Shown one piece after another: positions 11,106 through 22,984 of a stretch of 64,000 nt of DNA. Position 1 is the first letter of the stretch, and every line of letters begins with the position of its first letter. The stretch is from contig WHUZ01000134.1 in the NCBI GenBank assembly GCA_015179045.1, positions 1 to 64,000 on the forward strand. Reading direction: 5' to 3'. This DNA comes from Kalaharituber pfeilii. Taxonomy: Eukaryota > Ascomycota > Pezizomycetes > Pezizales > Pezizaceae. The position numbers and the translations under genes were made by a program. The notes below the pieces were generated by a model. The model had not been told where the DNA came from. It worked only from the letters and a program-made list of their open reading frames with translations, and did not search any database.

Positions 11106-13154
11106 AGAATTGCACTGCACATCCATGGCGAAAGGAAAAGATTGTCGGTGGCCCATATTCCTGTTTCCCCCTTGTCATCTTTTCCTTGCTGATCCCATGT
11201 TCACGTGCAAATTGAAACGGTTAGTAACCTGGGATCAGCCTTGGGAAGAGGAAGGTATATATGCGTTCCGTGCGGTGTTCCGTAAGTTCACTGGTAATAT
11301 CTCTCTGTCAGGAATGGAACGCAGTCCTGTCATGAGGTGCTCTCTTGCCGTTGCCACCCGGAATCCAGCATATGTTTCTTTAAGAGAGACAAGAAGGTTC
11401 TAATCACGTAGTCTCATACCAAGCCCCTATGCATAGGGCACTCTGCGCTCGCAGAGTTACTAATCACGTACATGATGGAGGGGTTAGAGATTCCAATACT
11501 GGTGTCTGCAACTTTTTTTCTTTCACGTAACTCCGCATACAGGCTGCTAGCCTATGGCAGGGAGAGTATCTGCGTTAAAACCTCTCTTATACTGGTACTC
11601 AAGAATTCTTGTAATCAAGCGGCTGCTGAATTTCATGCTCCGGATATTGACTAGGTAGTGGTACAACCTAACACAGGATGATCTACCCAGACTAATGTAG
11701 GTTCTTAGAAGGACAAATGAGTCGATGTCAATAGTCCAAATTGACCCTCAGGTCTTCTTACTATCAAATCATTCGTAACAATGCGCGCATACAAGTACTG
11801 CACTATCACTGGAGCTGATCAATGTAGAGAAGTAGCACGCCCAGAATATACCTAACTAAGTAATAGCCCCCGACGGAATTAAAAGCCTATTAAGATGAGA
11901 ACACCTATTAAGATGTTCGGATGGTGCAACCAAACTATATACTGTTAGAAGTGGTGGATATTATTCATGGGCAGTTCCAAGAACGCCTATATTTAGACTG
12001 TCATTCATCCGCTCATGCCGAGAAATCGCAATTGCTGACGGCGGCAATTCCACATGCGCGGTGCTACAGATAGCCATAATCCGCTCCAGCTGTGCTTTAT
12101 GGAACCTTTTATATCTAGATAGACGCGTGTGGCCTCCGACTAGTCTCATCTCCAAATCTAGACATCCCAAATGTCAACCACCACCTGATATCAGCCAACT
12201 CGTTTCGCCAATTGCTAAATGCAAATGCGTGTGTTGCCACGGTGCCGCGAACATTCCAACCTAGGTTCGTTCTGCTCCACTTTCTTGATTGAAATAGGGC
12301 CATTGCTCTTCGTTTGCAACCTGGATCGTCACCTTGCTTTCTACGGGCCAGGTGCAGCATGCTTTTAATCTTCGAGAGCAACAATATAGAAGCCTGGATT
12401 AGGTTAACAGTTAACTTGGTGGAAGCTTGCAGTGCACCCTAGAAAGCAATCCGCAGCTGATACTATTCGTTAGAATGGGGTATTCTGGAAGTCCCTGAAT
12501 CGGGTGTAGCGGTCACAATTGTCTAGTATCACAAATGCCATTTCATACCCGACTATGCATAGCTGGAGGCGTGGCTTGGCCTCGTAGTATGTACTAGTTG
12601 CGCGAGAGGATGGCGGGCCATGGCTTCACGATGTCAAAGCCTGAAGCTTGCGTTAGAACAAGTTACATGTAATGGATGAGGAGAGTATTGGGTCAATGAG
12701 GGGTGAGGCTAGGGACGAGGTTCAAATCTGCCAGAAACATGTCAGACAGTCTTCAAGGGGTTTTGCATCCAGCTTACAGAACAGTCAACAGCTCATGCTC
12801 GCCCATTGATTTTGCGAGGAAAGCGTTCGGTGAGTATGGGCTACAGAGTCTCGAGATAACCTGGTATGAGTGTGCTGAGTATTGAATAAGGCAAATGAAC
12901 TAGCTTCCTGCTCGCATGCATATGGGGACGATGTCGGGAGAGAAAATTTGAATAGGGTTTTTCAGGTATGAGAATGGCTTATCGTTGAGCTCATACAACC
13001 CACTGAATGCTTAGTCTGCCGCCATTTGAAGCACGCAATCAATGAGGCACCCTGGGGCACGAGAATGAGAGGGACATCGGCAAGCGGAGGCCAGCAAACA
13101 ATCTAGGTATCCGAACCAATTTGACTACTACCTACATACCCCGTCCTGAGGGTA
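11106..13154. other. Gene-free stretch
   Basis: Short frames only. The minus-strand frame 12384-12115 (89 aa, Trp/Arg-rich) was examined but shows no recognisable motif or splice-extended continuation. No RNA gene or repeat was recognised. Confidence 0.4.
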
Positions 13155-13193
13155 GCCCTGCCATGGCGAATAGCTACAAGCGGGTTACGTGAC
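13155..13193 (+). mobile_element. Family B 3' end, solo
   Basis: The stretch CCCTGCCATGGCGAATAGCT followed by ACAAGCGGGTTACGTGAC matches the family B terminus. It is followed by a T run, not an A run, and no convincing target-site duplication was found, so it may be an old or rearranged copy. Confidence 0.6.
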
Positions 13194-14100
13194 TTTTTTT
13201 TTATAAACCAAAAAAGTCCGGGGGGGTAACGAGGGGATTATTTGCAAAGGAGATATGGAAATAAGAGCGCACCGCCTCGAAAAAGGATACAATCATATCT
13301 ACGAACCGCCGTCTCTGAAATGATAGCTCCGCCGCCGTCATGTTTCCACCCATCTCATCAGCTCCACCAGTAAATCCGGTTCGACTTCCTCTCTGCCAGA
13401 GGCTTTCATATCGCCTCCCGCCCCACCCGGTCACCTTTTCTTCCACACCACCTGTCGTCCGGGCGCACCGCCTTTCCTATTCTGGACCTCCATGCTCTCA
13501 ACCCTTTCCCACCTAGCAGGCCCTGGTGTTGAGTACCTTTGAAGAGCTTAGCTTGAAGCGTAGTTACATGTATAGTGCAACTCATCAATGTTTTACATGT
13601 GGACCCAGTGTTCAGCGAGTGGTCTCTGCGTTTGCAAGCATGTAGGTTCAAGAAGAGGTTCCGCATATACTGGGGCTCTGGTACCCTCGTGACTAGGGCT
13701 CTGGTGTGGCACGTATCAAGCCCGCACTATGCTCTGCGGCAACATGCAACCGCAAGTATGGACTGCGTCCGCCTAGGCACTGGAATACGCAAGGCAGGAT
13801 TGCAATTGCCGTATTGTTCAGGCCATGAACCCGCACGGTAAACGCTTGCGTTGTGTAGGGGCATGCGAGCAGGTAGAGCTGCTACTGGTCTTGCCGCAAC
13901 TATGAGCAAGAGCACTTACGGTTTTAGGCCGACCCCCAGGAAACAGCTGTGCTCCCATCTCAGCTGTACTGGTATTAGAGCGAAGGAGCGGGGTGCAGAT
14001 CGGCTGGCCGCAAGAGGATGTCACTCGTGCAAGCCCAAACTCGCAGACATGCAGGTACTCGCAGCCTGGAATGGTGCGCTGTTACGGGCGTGGTTAAGGC
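13194..14100. other. Stretch without a recognised gene
   Basis: Two overlapping minus-strand frames (13666-13406 and 13446-13201) are open for 80-86 codons but show no known motif. No RNA gene is seen. Confidence 0.4.
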
Positions 14101-14170
14101 GTGCTTCGTTTTCCGTGCTTCGTTTTCCCTGCTTCGTTTTCCGTGCTTCGTTTTCCCTGTTTCGTTTTCC
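14101..14170. repeat. 14-bp tandem repeat, five copies
   Basis: Five consecutive 14-mers of the form (G/C)TG(C/T)TTCGTTTTCC, alternating G and C at the first base, lie about 140 bp upstream of the TATA-like box of the coiled-coil gene. Confidence 0.95.
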
Positions 14171-14310
14171 GTGCCACGCTTGACTCGCGATTTGTGGGCC
14201 GGACAAGCCCGGGCTCGAGACTAAGAGACAGTGACTGGCACCAGCCCTAGTCTGTGAACGCTCATGTGCCCCGAGGCCCCAATCCCACCAACCAGACAGA
14301 TACCACAAAG

Positions 14311-14317
14311 TATAAAT
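14311..14317 (+). promoter_or_regulatory. TATA-like box
   Basis: TATAAAT lies 172 bp upstream of the ATG at 14483 and is followed by a long CT-rich leader, the typical layout of fungal promoters. Confidence 0.5.
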
Positions 14318-14482
14318 TCGCCCCCTTTCGCCCTTCTGCCTCCCTTCCTTGCTCCATAAACATCGGGCACCTCCCGTTCCTATCTAGTCCCCTGCGCCTC
14401 ACTTTATATATCATTCGACTCATTCCACCTGCCTTTCTGTTCTTTGATCTCTCACATTATATACTCCCTGGGAACATTCAGA

Positions 14483-16636
14483 ATGGGGAAAAACAGTAAT
14501 TCAGGTGGAAAGGGAGTCAAGGGCAAAGGTCCCCAGAGCGCAGACATCGCAAATTCAGCCCCGGAAGATCATAGGAAGAGTGAGGACTACAATTTACACC
14601 CTACTACTCCTGACTCGACTTCTCCAAATGAGCCCATGCAGACTCTCCAAACTTGGCGCGACAAGCTCGAATACTTCTTGAACATGGCTTCAGAACTCGA
14701 GAAGACCTCGCTACCCTCAAAGCTAGATGAAGCACTGAAACAGCTCAAAGAGGCCAAACAGGCTATTTCCGAAAGAGACATCTTGCTTACAACAATCGAA
14801 GAAAAGAAAACTGAAATCGCTAACTTGACACATAATACGCTAACTGTTATCAATGGATTTATTAGCCGGGAACGTAAGGCTCTCGAAACAGATATTGAAT
14901 CTCGCAAGAAGGAACTAGACGCTGCAATTCTCGAAAACAACCGGCTTATTAAGCTCCAGCAAAGTATTTGCGAGGAGCACGAGACGGAGAAACAGCAATT
15001 GTTAGATACTTACCATGCAGAGCTCAATACAAAAATCTCCGTTCTCGAAGCAGAACATGAGCAAACTGTGAACCAACTCAAGCAAAAAGTCCAGCATTAT
15101 AAGCAGAATTGGCTTGATTCAGAGGAGGAGTACAAAACAGAGACTGCGCGCAAGAATCTGCTAGCTCGTGAGAAACAAAAGCTTGAGAGAGAAAACGAAA
15201 AACTTAGGGAGGAGTCCAATTATTCAAAGGCTCGCATAGATGGCCTCATATTCAGAGTTGATGATCAGATCTTGTGAGCACCTGCTCTCAACGCCCCCAT
15301 CTAATTCCATTCTCCACCACATGATGAGCTAATATATTAAATAGAATTAACCAATACGAATCCTTGGCAACTGCGATTATTAATTTCGCGAAGAAGCATG
15401 TTAGCCCTTTCGACCCAAATACAGTGGACATTGATACTGTAAGTATTAGCTATATCTGAACATAGAAGCTCATGTTCTGCAAACAGTAGACTCATGTTTT
15501 GCATCTAGTTTCCTTCTGCCATAGCCTCATACACCCATATCCCACTGACCGGCTCACCTGTATCGAAGGCAGTGAGAGCCAGCTGGGTCGTGGGATATAT
15601 CTCAAGCTCCTTTTTGAAATATCTTTTCCAACCATTCGGGCACTACCTCAGTCGCCGCGATCAAGAGAGCATCATAAAACTTCAGCACTACTCAGACCAC
15701 TTGGCAGCACAGGACCCGATTAGGGAGGCCATCTGGCGGAATTCCATGATCCAAGCGATGGAGGGTTGTGGCGAGTACGGCCGAGCTGTCGGTTCAGTCA
15801 GGCTGTTAACGGGGAGGGACAAAGCACGAGATGACCTCTTTAGCTTCGAGTTATCCCAGATTCTCCCAGTGTTAAAGCCAAACCACGCCACTGTTCGGAA
15901 GGAAATCAGAGCTGAATTTGAACAGTTAATTAATTTGGCTGTCGAAACCTGGTCCATATCACGGAGGAACTGCGATATCATTCACGCCAGTGAAAGCGTA
16001 GTTTGGTCACCTGCCTCAGATTGGGATCAACATTATCAGCAATACTTCGATCAGCATGTTGAAGGCGTACTTATCGACTCTGAAGTCGAATCGATATACA
16101 GCACGGAGGCAGAATCATTGATTACCACTTCAGCAGAACCTGCACCTCCCCGCTTGAAATATATGATCTTCCCCAGGATTTGGCGATGTTCTCCTAATGG
16201 ACCACCGGTAGCCATTCATGAGGGGATGGCTATGTTCAGCAAGTCAGCGCTTTGGGCTCGCGGTGAAGAAGAATATGCTGATGAGCGCCTTCGTGACCTT
16301 GAGCGTCAAAAACTTCGACGCAAAAAGCACTTCCATCATAAGCGATCGTCCGCTTCCGGATCGACAAAAACTGGTGCTAACCCGAATACCGACCTCGTGG
16401 GGAATACTGAACATGCAGCATCGATTTCTCTCTCGAACCCGATTCCGGAGTCCCACATTGCGAGAGATTTTTCAGGAGTTGAGGCTTTGGAAACAGCAAT
16501 TTCATCATCGCTGCCACCATCACCACCACCATTCTCAATGAATGACAGTACCGAGGGCTTGGTTGACACACCGGCTGCAAATGATTCCGCTGTGTCGCTC
16601 CAGGAGGGTCATAATGCTGATTCTGAAGAGAAGTAA
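14483..16636 (+). CDS. Orphan coiled-coil protein, three exons
   Basis: Exons are 14483-15273, 15345-15438 and 15509-16636. Both introns are GT-AG (71 and 70 bp), and the joined frame is 2013 nt, encoding 670 aa. The ATG at 14483 was chosen over an in-frame ATG 39 nt earlier because it follows the CT-rich leader. Residues 1-60 are Gly/Lys/Ser-rich. Residues about 65-260 form a long Glu/Lys/Leu coiled coil. Exon 2 and the start of exon 3 give a conserved-looking helical block (NQYESLATAIINFAKKHVSP, then SWVVGYISSSFLKYLFQPF), followed by about 250 residues of mixed composition and an acidic, Pro/Ser-rich tail. I do not recognise a named domain. The plan (disordered head, coiled coil, helical globular part) resembles lineage-specific fungal proteins. 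Function unknown. Confidence 0.8.
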
Positions 16637-18952
16637 CTATCACCATGTACGACTGATAAGAATCGTGATCCTCCTATACTTGTCATTTACCGCCCCGTTA
16701 TTAGTATAGCGATCATTTGCTAGAATTAGCTATGGGCAGTGTCTGCATCTAATTGCGAATTTCTGATTAAAATTGGGGAAAGGGCTTTACTCTGAATGTG
16801 ATTCCGTGTCGTGCAGTTGTTTTCTCGACGTTTGGTAAATAGTGAAGGACTTGAGTGTGTTTATCGCTGCACATAATTTTCATGGTACTGTAATTGAGTA
16901 GCGAGCTCACAACTTCGTTGCTGAATTAGACTTGACGAATTTTTGCCTGGAACTTGAATTTGCTATTTGGCTCTGTGGGCATTGGAAAAGATCTTCCCTA
17001 CCATCTCAAATGCACGTGTAGCTTTTTTCTTATAACTCTCAACTGCTGATTGTCCTTTCATCTGAACTCGTTTTTCTGTAGTTTTCATTCCATTTTCGCC
17101 TGAACGTGGTTCACTTGTGGAAAGGATGATAGGAGGGAATGTGAGTACTCAACTCATGTGATCTCATAGTTGGAGATTTACTCACTATCTTGTAAATCGG
17201 TCATGATAAAGTGTATTGGAGTTATTGTGCAGTGCTAATCGTAAGCCTACACTAGCGGCCCGGGAATCTATCTATATTCAGTGTACGGGTAAGTAAATTG
17301 CCTACAAGGGTGCAAAACCAATCGAACAACTTTCTCTGTTTCATAGAACCAAAAAGCCATTAAAACCTTAGAAACACATATGGTATGCCCATACGTGAGT
17401 GTAGTGTCGTTTAATGGGCACAAGTCTACTCTTTAGTCGTGCGTCTGAAGGCTAACCATATCCCTACTGACCGACGTCTTTGAGGAGCTCCCGTCAATGG
17501 AGTTCCTGTGTGCAACAACCTTCTCAGAATCCGGTATCGCCCACAACCACTGCGCGCAGGTCAGCGGTTCTCATATGGCTAATGTACAAAAACACAAATT
17601 TATTTACTGTTTCCATTAGTATGTAATCTACCCATGAGCGCCCAGAGCCAGAACATCTAATCTGGGAATGTTGGCAATTTGTGCATGGGTAGATGTAGCC
17701 CAACGCACCTGACCTTGACTAAAGGTGTATGGTGCTGCTGCTGCCACTCAAAAACAGAGCTACACAACGTTCCACACCTTTTTCCCTGTTTGACAGCCTT
17801 AGGTTACACATCAAACGCCAATTACTTACTGTTTGTGAATGAAGCATACGTTTTTGTTTTTGTTTCTTTTAGCTCATTATCATACTCGATCGTACTGAGC
17901 TGCCCCTGTGTATGGCAAGGACGGCTGACGTGCGCAAAAAGGAAATACCTACACAGATCTGAATTGAAGAACCCAATGATTAGCTGAAGGAATTGAGATT
18001 TTCCAAAAGAGGTATTGCATGAATATGCGCTGGGCAACTCGTAACAGCAATTCAGTCACCACTGGTCCGGGCTACTCAGTTGCACCATGGTACATATTGT
18101 TTTCTTCGTACAAAGCAATACGCACTACAGTGCCTACATGTCCACTACACGCGTACTCTGCAGTCAAGAACCAAACTGCCGTTAAGAATGCGGACAACTG
18201 CTAGAAAAACAAATAACTTGCTGAACATATGGATTAACACCTCCTTTGTGAGCAAAAAACCTGTCTTGATGAAAATCCTGACACTGTAACCCCTCTTGCA
18301 AGCGAAAAGTCCTCTGCTATACAGTTGGGAAAAAAAAGAAAAAACAAAACACTTTTTAGCGAAATACTTCCTCTTCAGCGAAAACCCCATTCTAGTGAAA
18401 TACTCCTTTATAGCAATTTGTAGAGAATCACACATGTACGAATGAAGATTCAAAAAATATTAAAAGCATGTAGCTGCCAAAGGATAGAGTATATGAGTAA
18501 ATAAACATGCAAATAAACAAATACTCGGAAGAGGTGAACAAAATTTCAAGTATAGTAATGTGGCAACCGCAATAATTTAAGCAAACCTGTTCTACTAGTA
18601 TAGCCAGTTTCAAAAGTATTCGGACGCCTGACTAACGCATATTTTACGCTATGCAGCATATGGCATAAACTAATCCACTTTTAGGCCCGACTCGGCAAAG
18701 TTCGCACAAGATAAATGTGCAACCGTTGGAAAAGATTGTTACAGTAGAGCAGACGAAAGTGGTTTTATATAGGAATGGAATAATGTTAGAATGGAGGATA
18801 TAAATAAGGAAATAAGTAAACTACCATCAATAATGTCTAAATGTATCAATGCAAGTGGTGGAAATAAGTACACAGCTTGATATTATTATGTGGAGCTCAT
18901 AGAGATATAAGAAAAGTGGGAATGATCCCTATAATGACTGCTTCGGAAGCGA
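16637..18952. other. AT-rich stretch, no gene; possible TE scraps
   Basis: No convincing gene. Around 18285-18425 short blocks such as CTTGCAAGCGAAAAG and TTTAGCGAAATACTTC resemble the CTATAGCGAAA-type subterminal repeats of pogo-like elements, but the ends could not be delimited. Near 18605 the sequence CAGTTTCAAAAGTATTCGGA resembles a mariner-type terminus without a visible partner. Confidence 0.4.
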
Positions 18953-19288
18953 CTGTCAAACAGCTGTCAAAATGACATTCCTAACGAGTCAAGGCAGCTG
19001 CCAAAAATGACACCCAAAACAGCTGTACAAATGACCGTCAGAATGGCTTCTGAAATGGTTGCTGAAATGGCGGTTAAAACAGCTGCCAAAACGACAGTAA
19101 AAGCAATGGTAAAAAACAGCTACAGAGACCATGGTAAAAACAGCGAGCAGTTGGTGAAATGGCTGCTGAAATGGCTGCTAAAATTATTGTCAAAACGGCT
19201 GCCAAGACAACGGACAAAATAGCTGCCAAAAACGACGGTTGGAGCATCTGCCGCCAAAACAGCTGCAGAGTGACGGTCAAAACAGGTG
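18953..19288. repeat. Degenerate short-period minisatellite
   Basis: Variants of ACAGCTGCCAAAATGACGGT and GGCTGCTGAAATGG recur about fifteen times with irregular 18-30-bp spacing. Open frames across the array (for example 19007-19222) read as Lys/Ala/Thr/Val repeats and are best explained by the repeat, not by a gene. Confidence 0.75.
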
Positions 19289-20297
19289 CGCTGCGGGTTG
19301 CGCCGGAAGTTAATAATCAACATGTTGTAACATTCCCGGCCAGCATTAGTAAGCAGCACCATATGTGTGTCATTTTGCTGCTTGAGCAATCGCACCCTTC
19401 AGCCACGGTCACTTTACACGGCCGCATTACATAATACACGCTCGCTTTACGTCTACAGCTGCCCACGCTCGCACCACTCATAGAAGGTTTTCCAGAGTCT
19501 ATTGCAGGTCTACGAGAAACTATACCCAAAGCTCTTTTTTCTATTTCAGACATCTCAATTTGGCGTTATTATAATAAGTGTCTTCATATTATGCAGGCAT
19601 ACAAGGAAATTAGGGAGACACAAGACGACATGAGGATCCATTTGGCCATCAGGAGTCTGGTTACGAGACTAATCAGGAGTGTCTTTTAGGCGTTTCGACG
19701 TATACTTAGGTACATGTATCTGCACATTCGAATTCTATAGCCAAACTGGGAGGAATGTTGCATATCATGCTATTCCAAAAAGCGCATGCTCGTATACAAC
19801 ATCTAATGTCCAAATAATTTCTGAATCAGCAAGTACTCAGCAGTGTCGTAAACAACATCGGGGAGGCATTTTGTAACAAGGCTAGCCTTTTACACTCTAA
19901 TTTGGTAAGCTTCGTGGATTGGCGCGGGTCCGTAGGCTAGCTCTGCTTATCGATAGGCACGTTTCGGATTGTAAAACGCGCTTCCATCACCTAACATAGC
20001 CTGGTTATGCATCCTGCTGACCAGATAATCATGTCTCTTCATGTTGCGTGGCTGGTGCATGCTGAGCTCTGAAATATTTGTGTCGGAGTTACACTTACTG
20101 TCTACCCAACAACATGTCGCTATTCGAGGGGTGAACATGATATCCGTTTCATCATGAGCGTTAGAGATTTACCGGAGCAAGTATCAACACGCACTTGCAT
20201 CGCAATGATCTCTCCAGTCTTCGAGAGGTTCATGAAACCAGATTCCCATGGGTTGACCGTTGTGAACTTATTGTTTAATATAGTTTTACGTGTTGTT
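19289..20297. other. Gene-free stretch
   Basis: Nothing recognised beyond short frames. Confidence 0.45.
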
Positions 20298-20393
20298 TAC
20301 GTGTTGTGATGCCCTGCTATAGTGAACAGCGGTAAGCGAGGTTACGTAATATATTTTTTCAAGATATAAAATATAAAAAATACGTTTTGCAAT
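20298..20393 (+). mobile_element. Family B micro-insertion, diverged
   Basis: GCCCTGCTATAGTGAACAGC followed by GGTAAGCGAGGTTACGTAAT is a diverged family B terminus with an A/T-rich tail. TACGTGTTGTGAT (20298-20310) and TACGTTTTGCAAT (20381-20393) agree at 10 of 13 positions and may be an eroded target-site duplication. Confidence 0.6.
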
Positions 20394-21604
20394 AACCCTC
20401 TTCTGGTTTGAGTCGGGATGTTCTGGTCCCAGCAGAACGGTCAACAAATATCCTGCAAACCCAGATGCAAAATTACTAAGTATTATGATAATTATTTACT
20501 CACTTCTTAGTGCGTAGAGAAACTACCCCCTGCTTGCGGTGGAAATGTACCCTGGTAGAATTTGATTTGAATTTCACATGGGAAGGAACACACTATTCAG
20601 AGGATTCACTGCCCAGCAATAAATAAGTTTTTGACTGTACATTATTAGGAACATAATTGTGAGCATCCATCAGCCACCACTATTCACAACGTTCCAGGCC
20701 GTTGATTGGATCTAGTAAGGAAAAAATTAAGAGAAAATTTCAACACCTTGTTACAGTAACTGTTCGAAGATGTACATCTCAGGCCCTTTTCTGCACACTA
20801 CACTGTTGCGAGGCCGTAAACTTTTCGTAGAAGCCAACCGGCAGAATAGTGTAGGAGAATTGTAGGAGAATGTATACCAGTGCTAATTTCTCATTAAACG
20901 ATTCTTGTATCTATTATGTTATGAATTTTCACCTTCTACTTTTGGCAGCAAATAGTGACCAGTCTAATGCCAAAACCTAACCAGACTAGCCAAAACCCAG
21001 TGCCGTAATGGTCCAATGCAGTATGATCGTGATACTACACATAGTGCACCATTGTTGCACCCGCTGACACATCCTTTGGACTTCGCAGATCTCTTCTTCG
21101 CTAACTTGGCTTATCAACCTTTAGAGGCAATACATGATATCTGAGTTTATCAAAGAAATGGAACCCGAAACCGTAAACTCAATACCCACCTCTCTTAACG
21201 CACCACCTGCCTAACATCAAATTGACTGTTTTACGTTAATTCCTATCAAGTGAAACAGAATTCAACTTGACAATTACTGTCTATATAGAATTATATGTGC
21301 GTACTTAATTTCCCATTGCGGTAACGATGGGGTTATGACCAGCAGCCAACAATCATGAACAAATATACCCACCAAAGGAACCAGGTATTGAGGCAGTCCT
21401 TGAGGATAAAGGGGAACAATCCCAAATTATACACGTGAAGGTGACAGGCTTTCTTAATTTTTACCATGGATTGCCCATGCAAATGCTGAATTCAGAGAAG
21501 GGTAGTGCAAAATGTAGGATTCTAAGTTTGCAAGATAAAGTTGTTCCGCGCACTAAATTCTTTTACGGCTTCTGATCAGCTGGTTTTGAGACTGATCACT
21601 CTCT
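20394..21604. other. AT-rich gene-free stretch
   Basis: No coding region, RNA gene or repeat recognised. Confidence 0.5.
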
Positions 21605-21989
21605 AGCGGTATTCAGATTAGAAAATCTGACCGGATTTTCCGGATTTCAGTATTTTATCAGGTCCGGAAAATCCGGTCATCTCCATACAAAATTTTATCT
21701 ATTTTTTTTCATGTTATAAACCAGTTAAACCAGTTTATTTTTGTGTTTTTTTGTGAAATAAATCCGGTCAGATTGTTGCGACAAGTGCATATATATGATG
21801 CATCTTGTAGGCCTTGATGCAGTATTCAGGACCTGGCATGCATAAATTCCAGTGGATTTTTGGACCCAAAACCGGTTTCCAATTTGACAAAAAAATCTGA
21901 TTCTCACAAGAGGGTACCCAGACTACAGACCGGATAAACTGGTTTGTCCGGATTCCATTTTATATGGGCAGTCTAATCTGAATACCGCT
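21605..21989. mobile_element. 385-bp MITE with perfect 18-bp TIRs
   Basis: The left end AGCGGTATTCAGATTAGA (21605-21622) is matched exactly by the reverse complement of 21972-21989. The trinucleotide TCT immediately precedes and follows the element (21602-21604, 21990-21992) and may be a 3-bp target duplication. Inside are several CCGGATTTT/AAAATCCGG motifs in both orientations. No transposase frame is present. Confidence 0.85.
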
Positions 21990-22984
21990 TCTGTTGTGCG
22001 GCATGACAATTTAAACCACGTTCAGGTGCGACTTGTCACCCCAATTTGTATGCAGTTAACCCAAATTTGCAAGCAGGAAGTGTAACATGGATTAGTGACG
22101 ATTCGGATGGCAACGGAATTTTTGTACTCAAGTTATGCTGCGTTAACATTGCGAGTATCCAGATTGACCCGGTCATGAGTGCATTTGAAACTAATTAACT
22201 TCCAACTAAGGGCCTCTTGGTCGCTTAAGACGCTAGATCCATTTGATGGATCCTTGTGCATGCAAGAATATTATGAATTCAGTTGAATTCACACGATCAA
22301 GTGTCGGCAAAAACTCAGAACATTGCTAACTCTGCTAAGCCTCGCTATGTCTAGGCTGACAGCAAGCACAGCCATGCTGGCGGTCTAAATTTGTCGACGG
22401 CCCGGTTCTGGGAGCGCAGGTATGTCGGGAGCTGCTAAGGCACGGACAGAACGTCGCGCGGGTGCCGCTAGGTGTACTTTGTTGGTTCTGAAATTATACA
22501 AAGGGCCTCTACCTCAGACCCGCTGACAGCACACTATGAGGACAAGTTATATTGAATTGAGATGAAACCTGATCATGACAATTTGCATGAATTTTTGTTT
22601 TCTTACCTGGCATCAGATCACAAGCGCACTGGTACTGTACTAGTGGCTAGCCAGAAGCCCGGTGACGGGGAGCCATATTTCCACACTCACAGGGGCGGTT
22701 CAGTTGGCTGGCTAAGCGGCGCTGCCACTTTGATGTTCCAATCTAGTCTAGACGCGGATAGTACACTCCAGCTACATTATTTGTACATAACTGTCTAGCT
22801 GTCCCTCCTGGTTGATTGTGAACAATAATAACGTTATCTGTAACCTTGCAGCAGGCAGTTTGGATCGGGTCACTGCTTTCAGATTATACAACCGCCAGAT
22901 AATCTTGTCTTCCGCCCTTCGATCTCAACGTGGATACCAGTTCTTTGTACTACGGAGACGTCGCTGTAGTGGGACCTAGGTGCA
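21990..22984. other. Stretch upstream of the PPxY gene
   Basis: An open plus-strand frame of 78 codons starts with ATG at 22562 and reads MKPDHDNLHEFLFSYL at its N-terminus. It could be a decayed upstream exon or chance. In the segment just before 22985 another frame reads DTSSLYYGDVAVVGPRCNA before a stop, which hints that an older upstream exon was lost or frameshifted. No firm gene is called. Confidence 0.35.
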
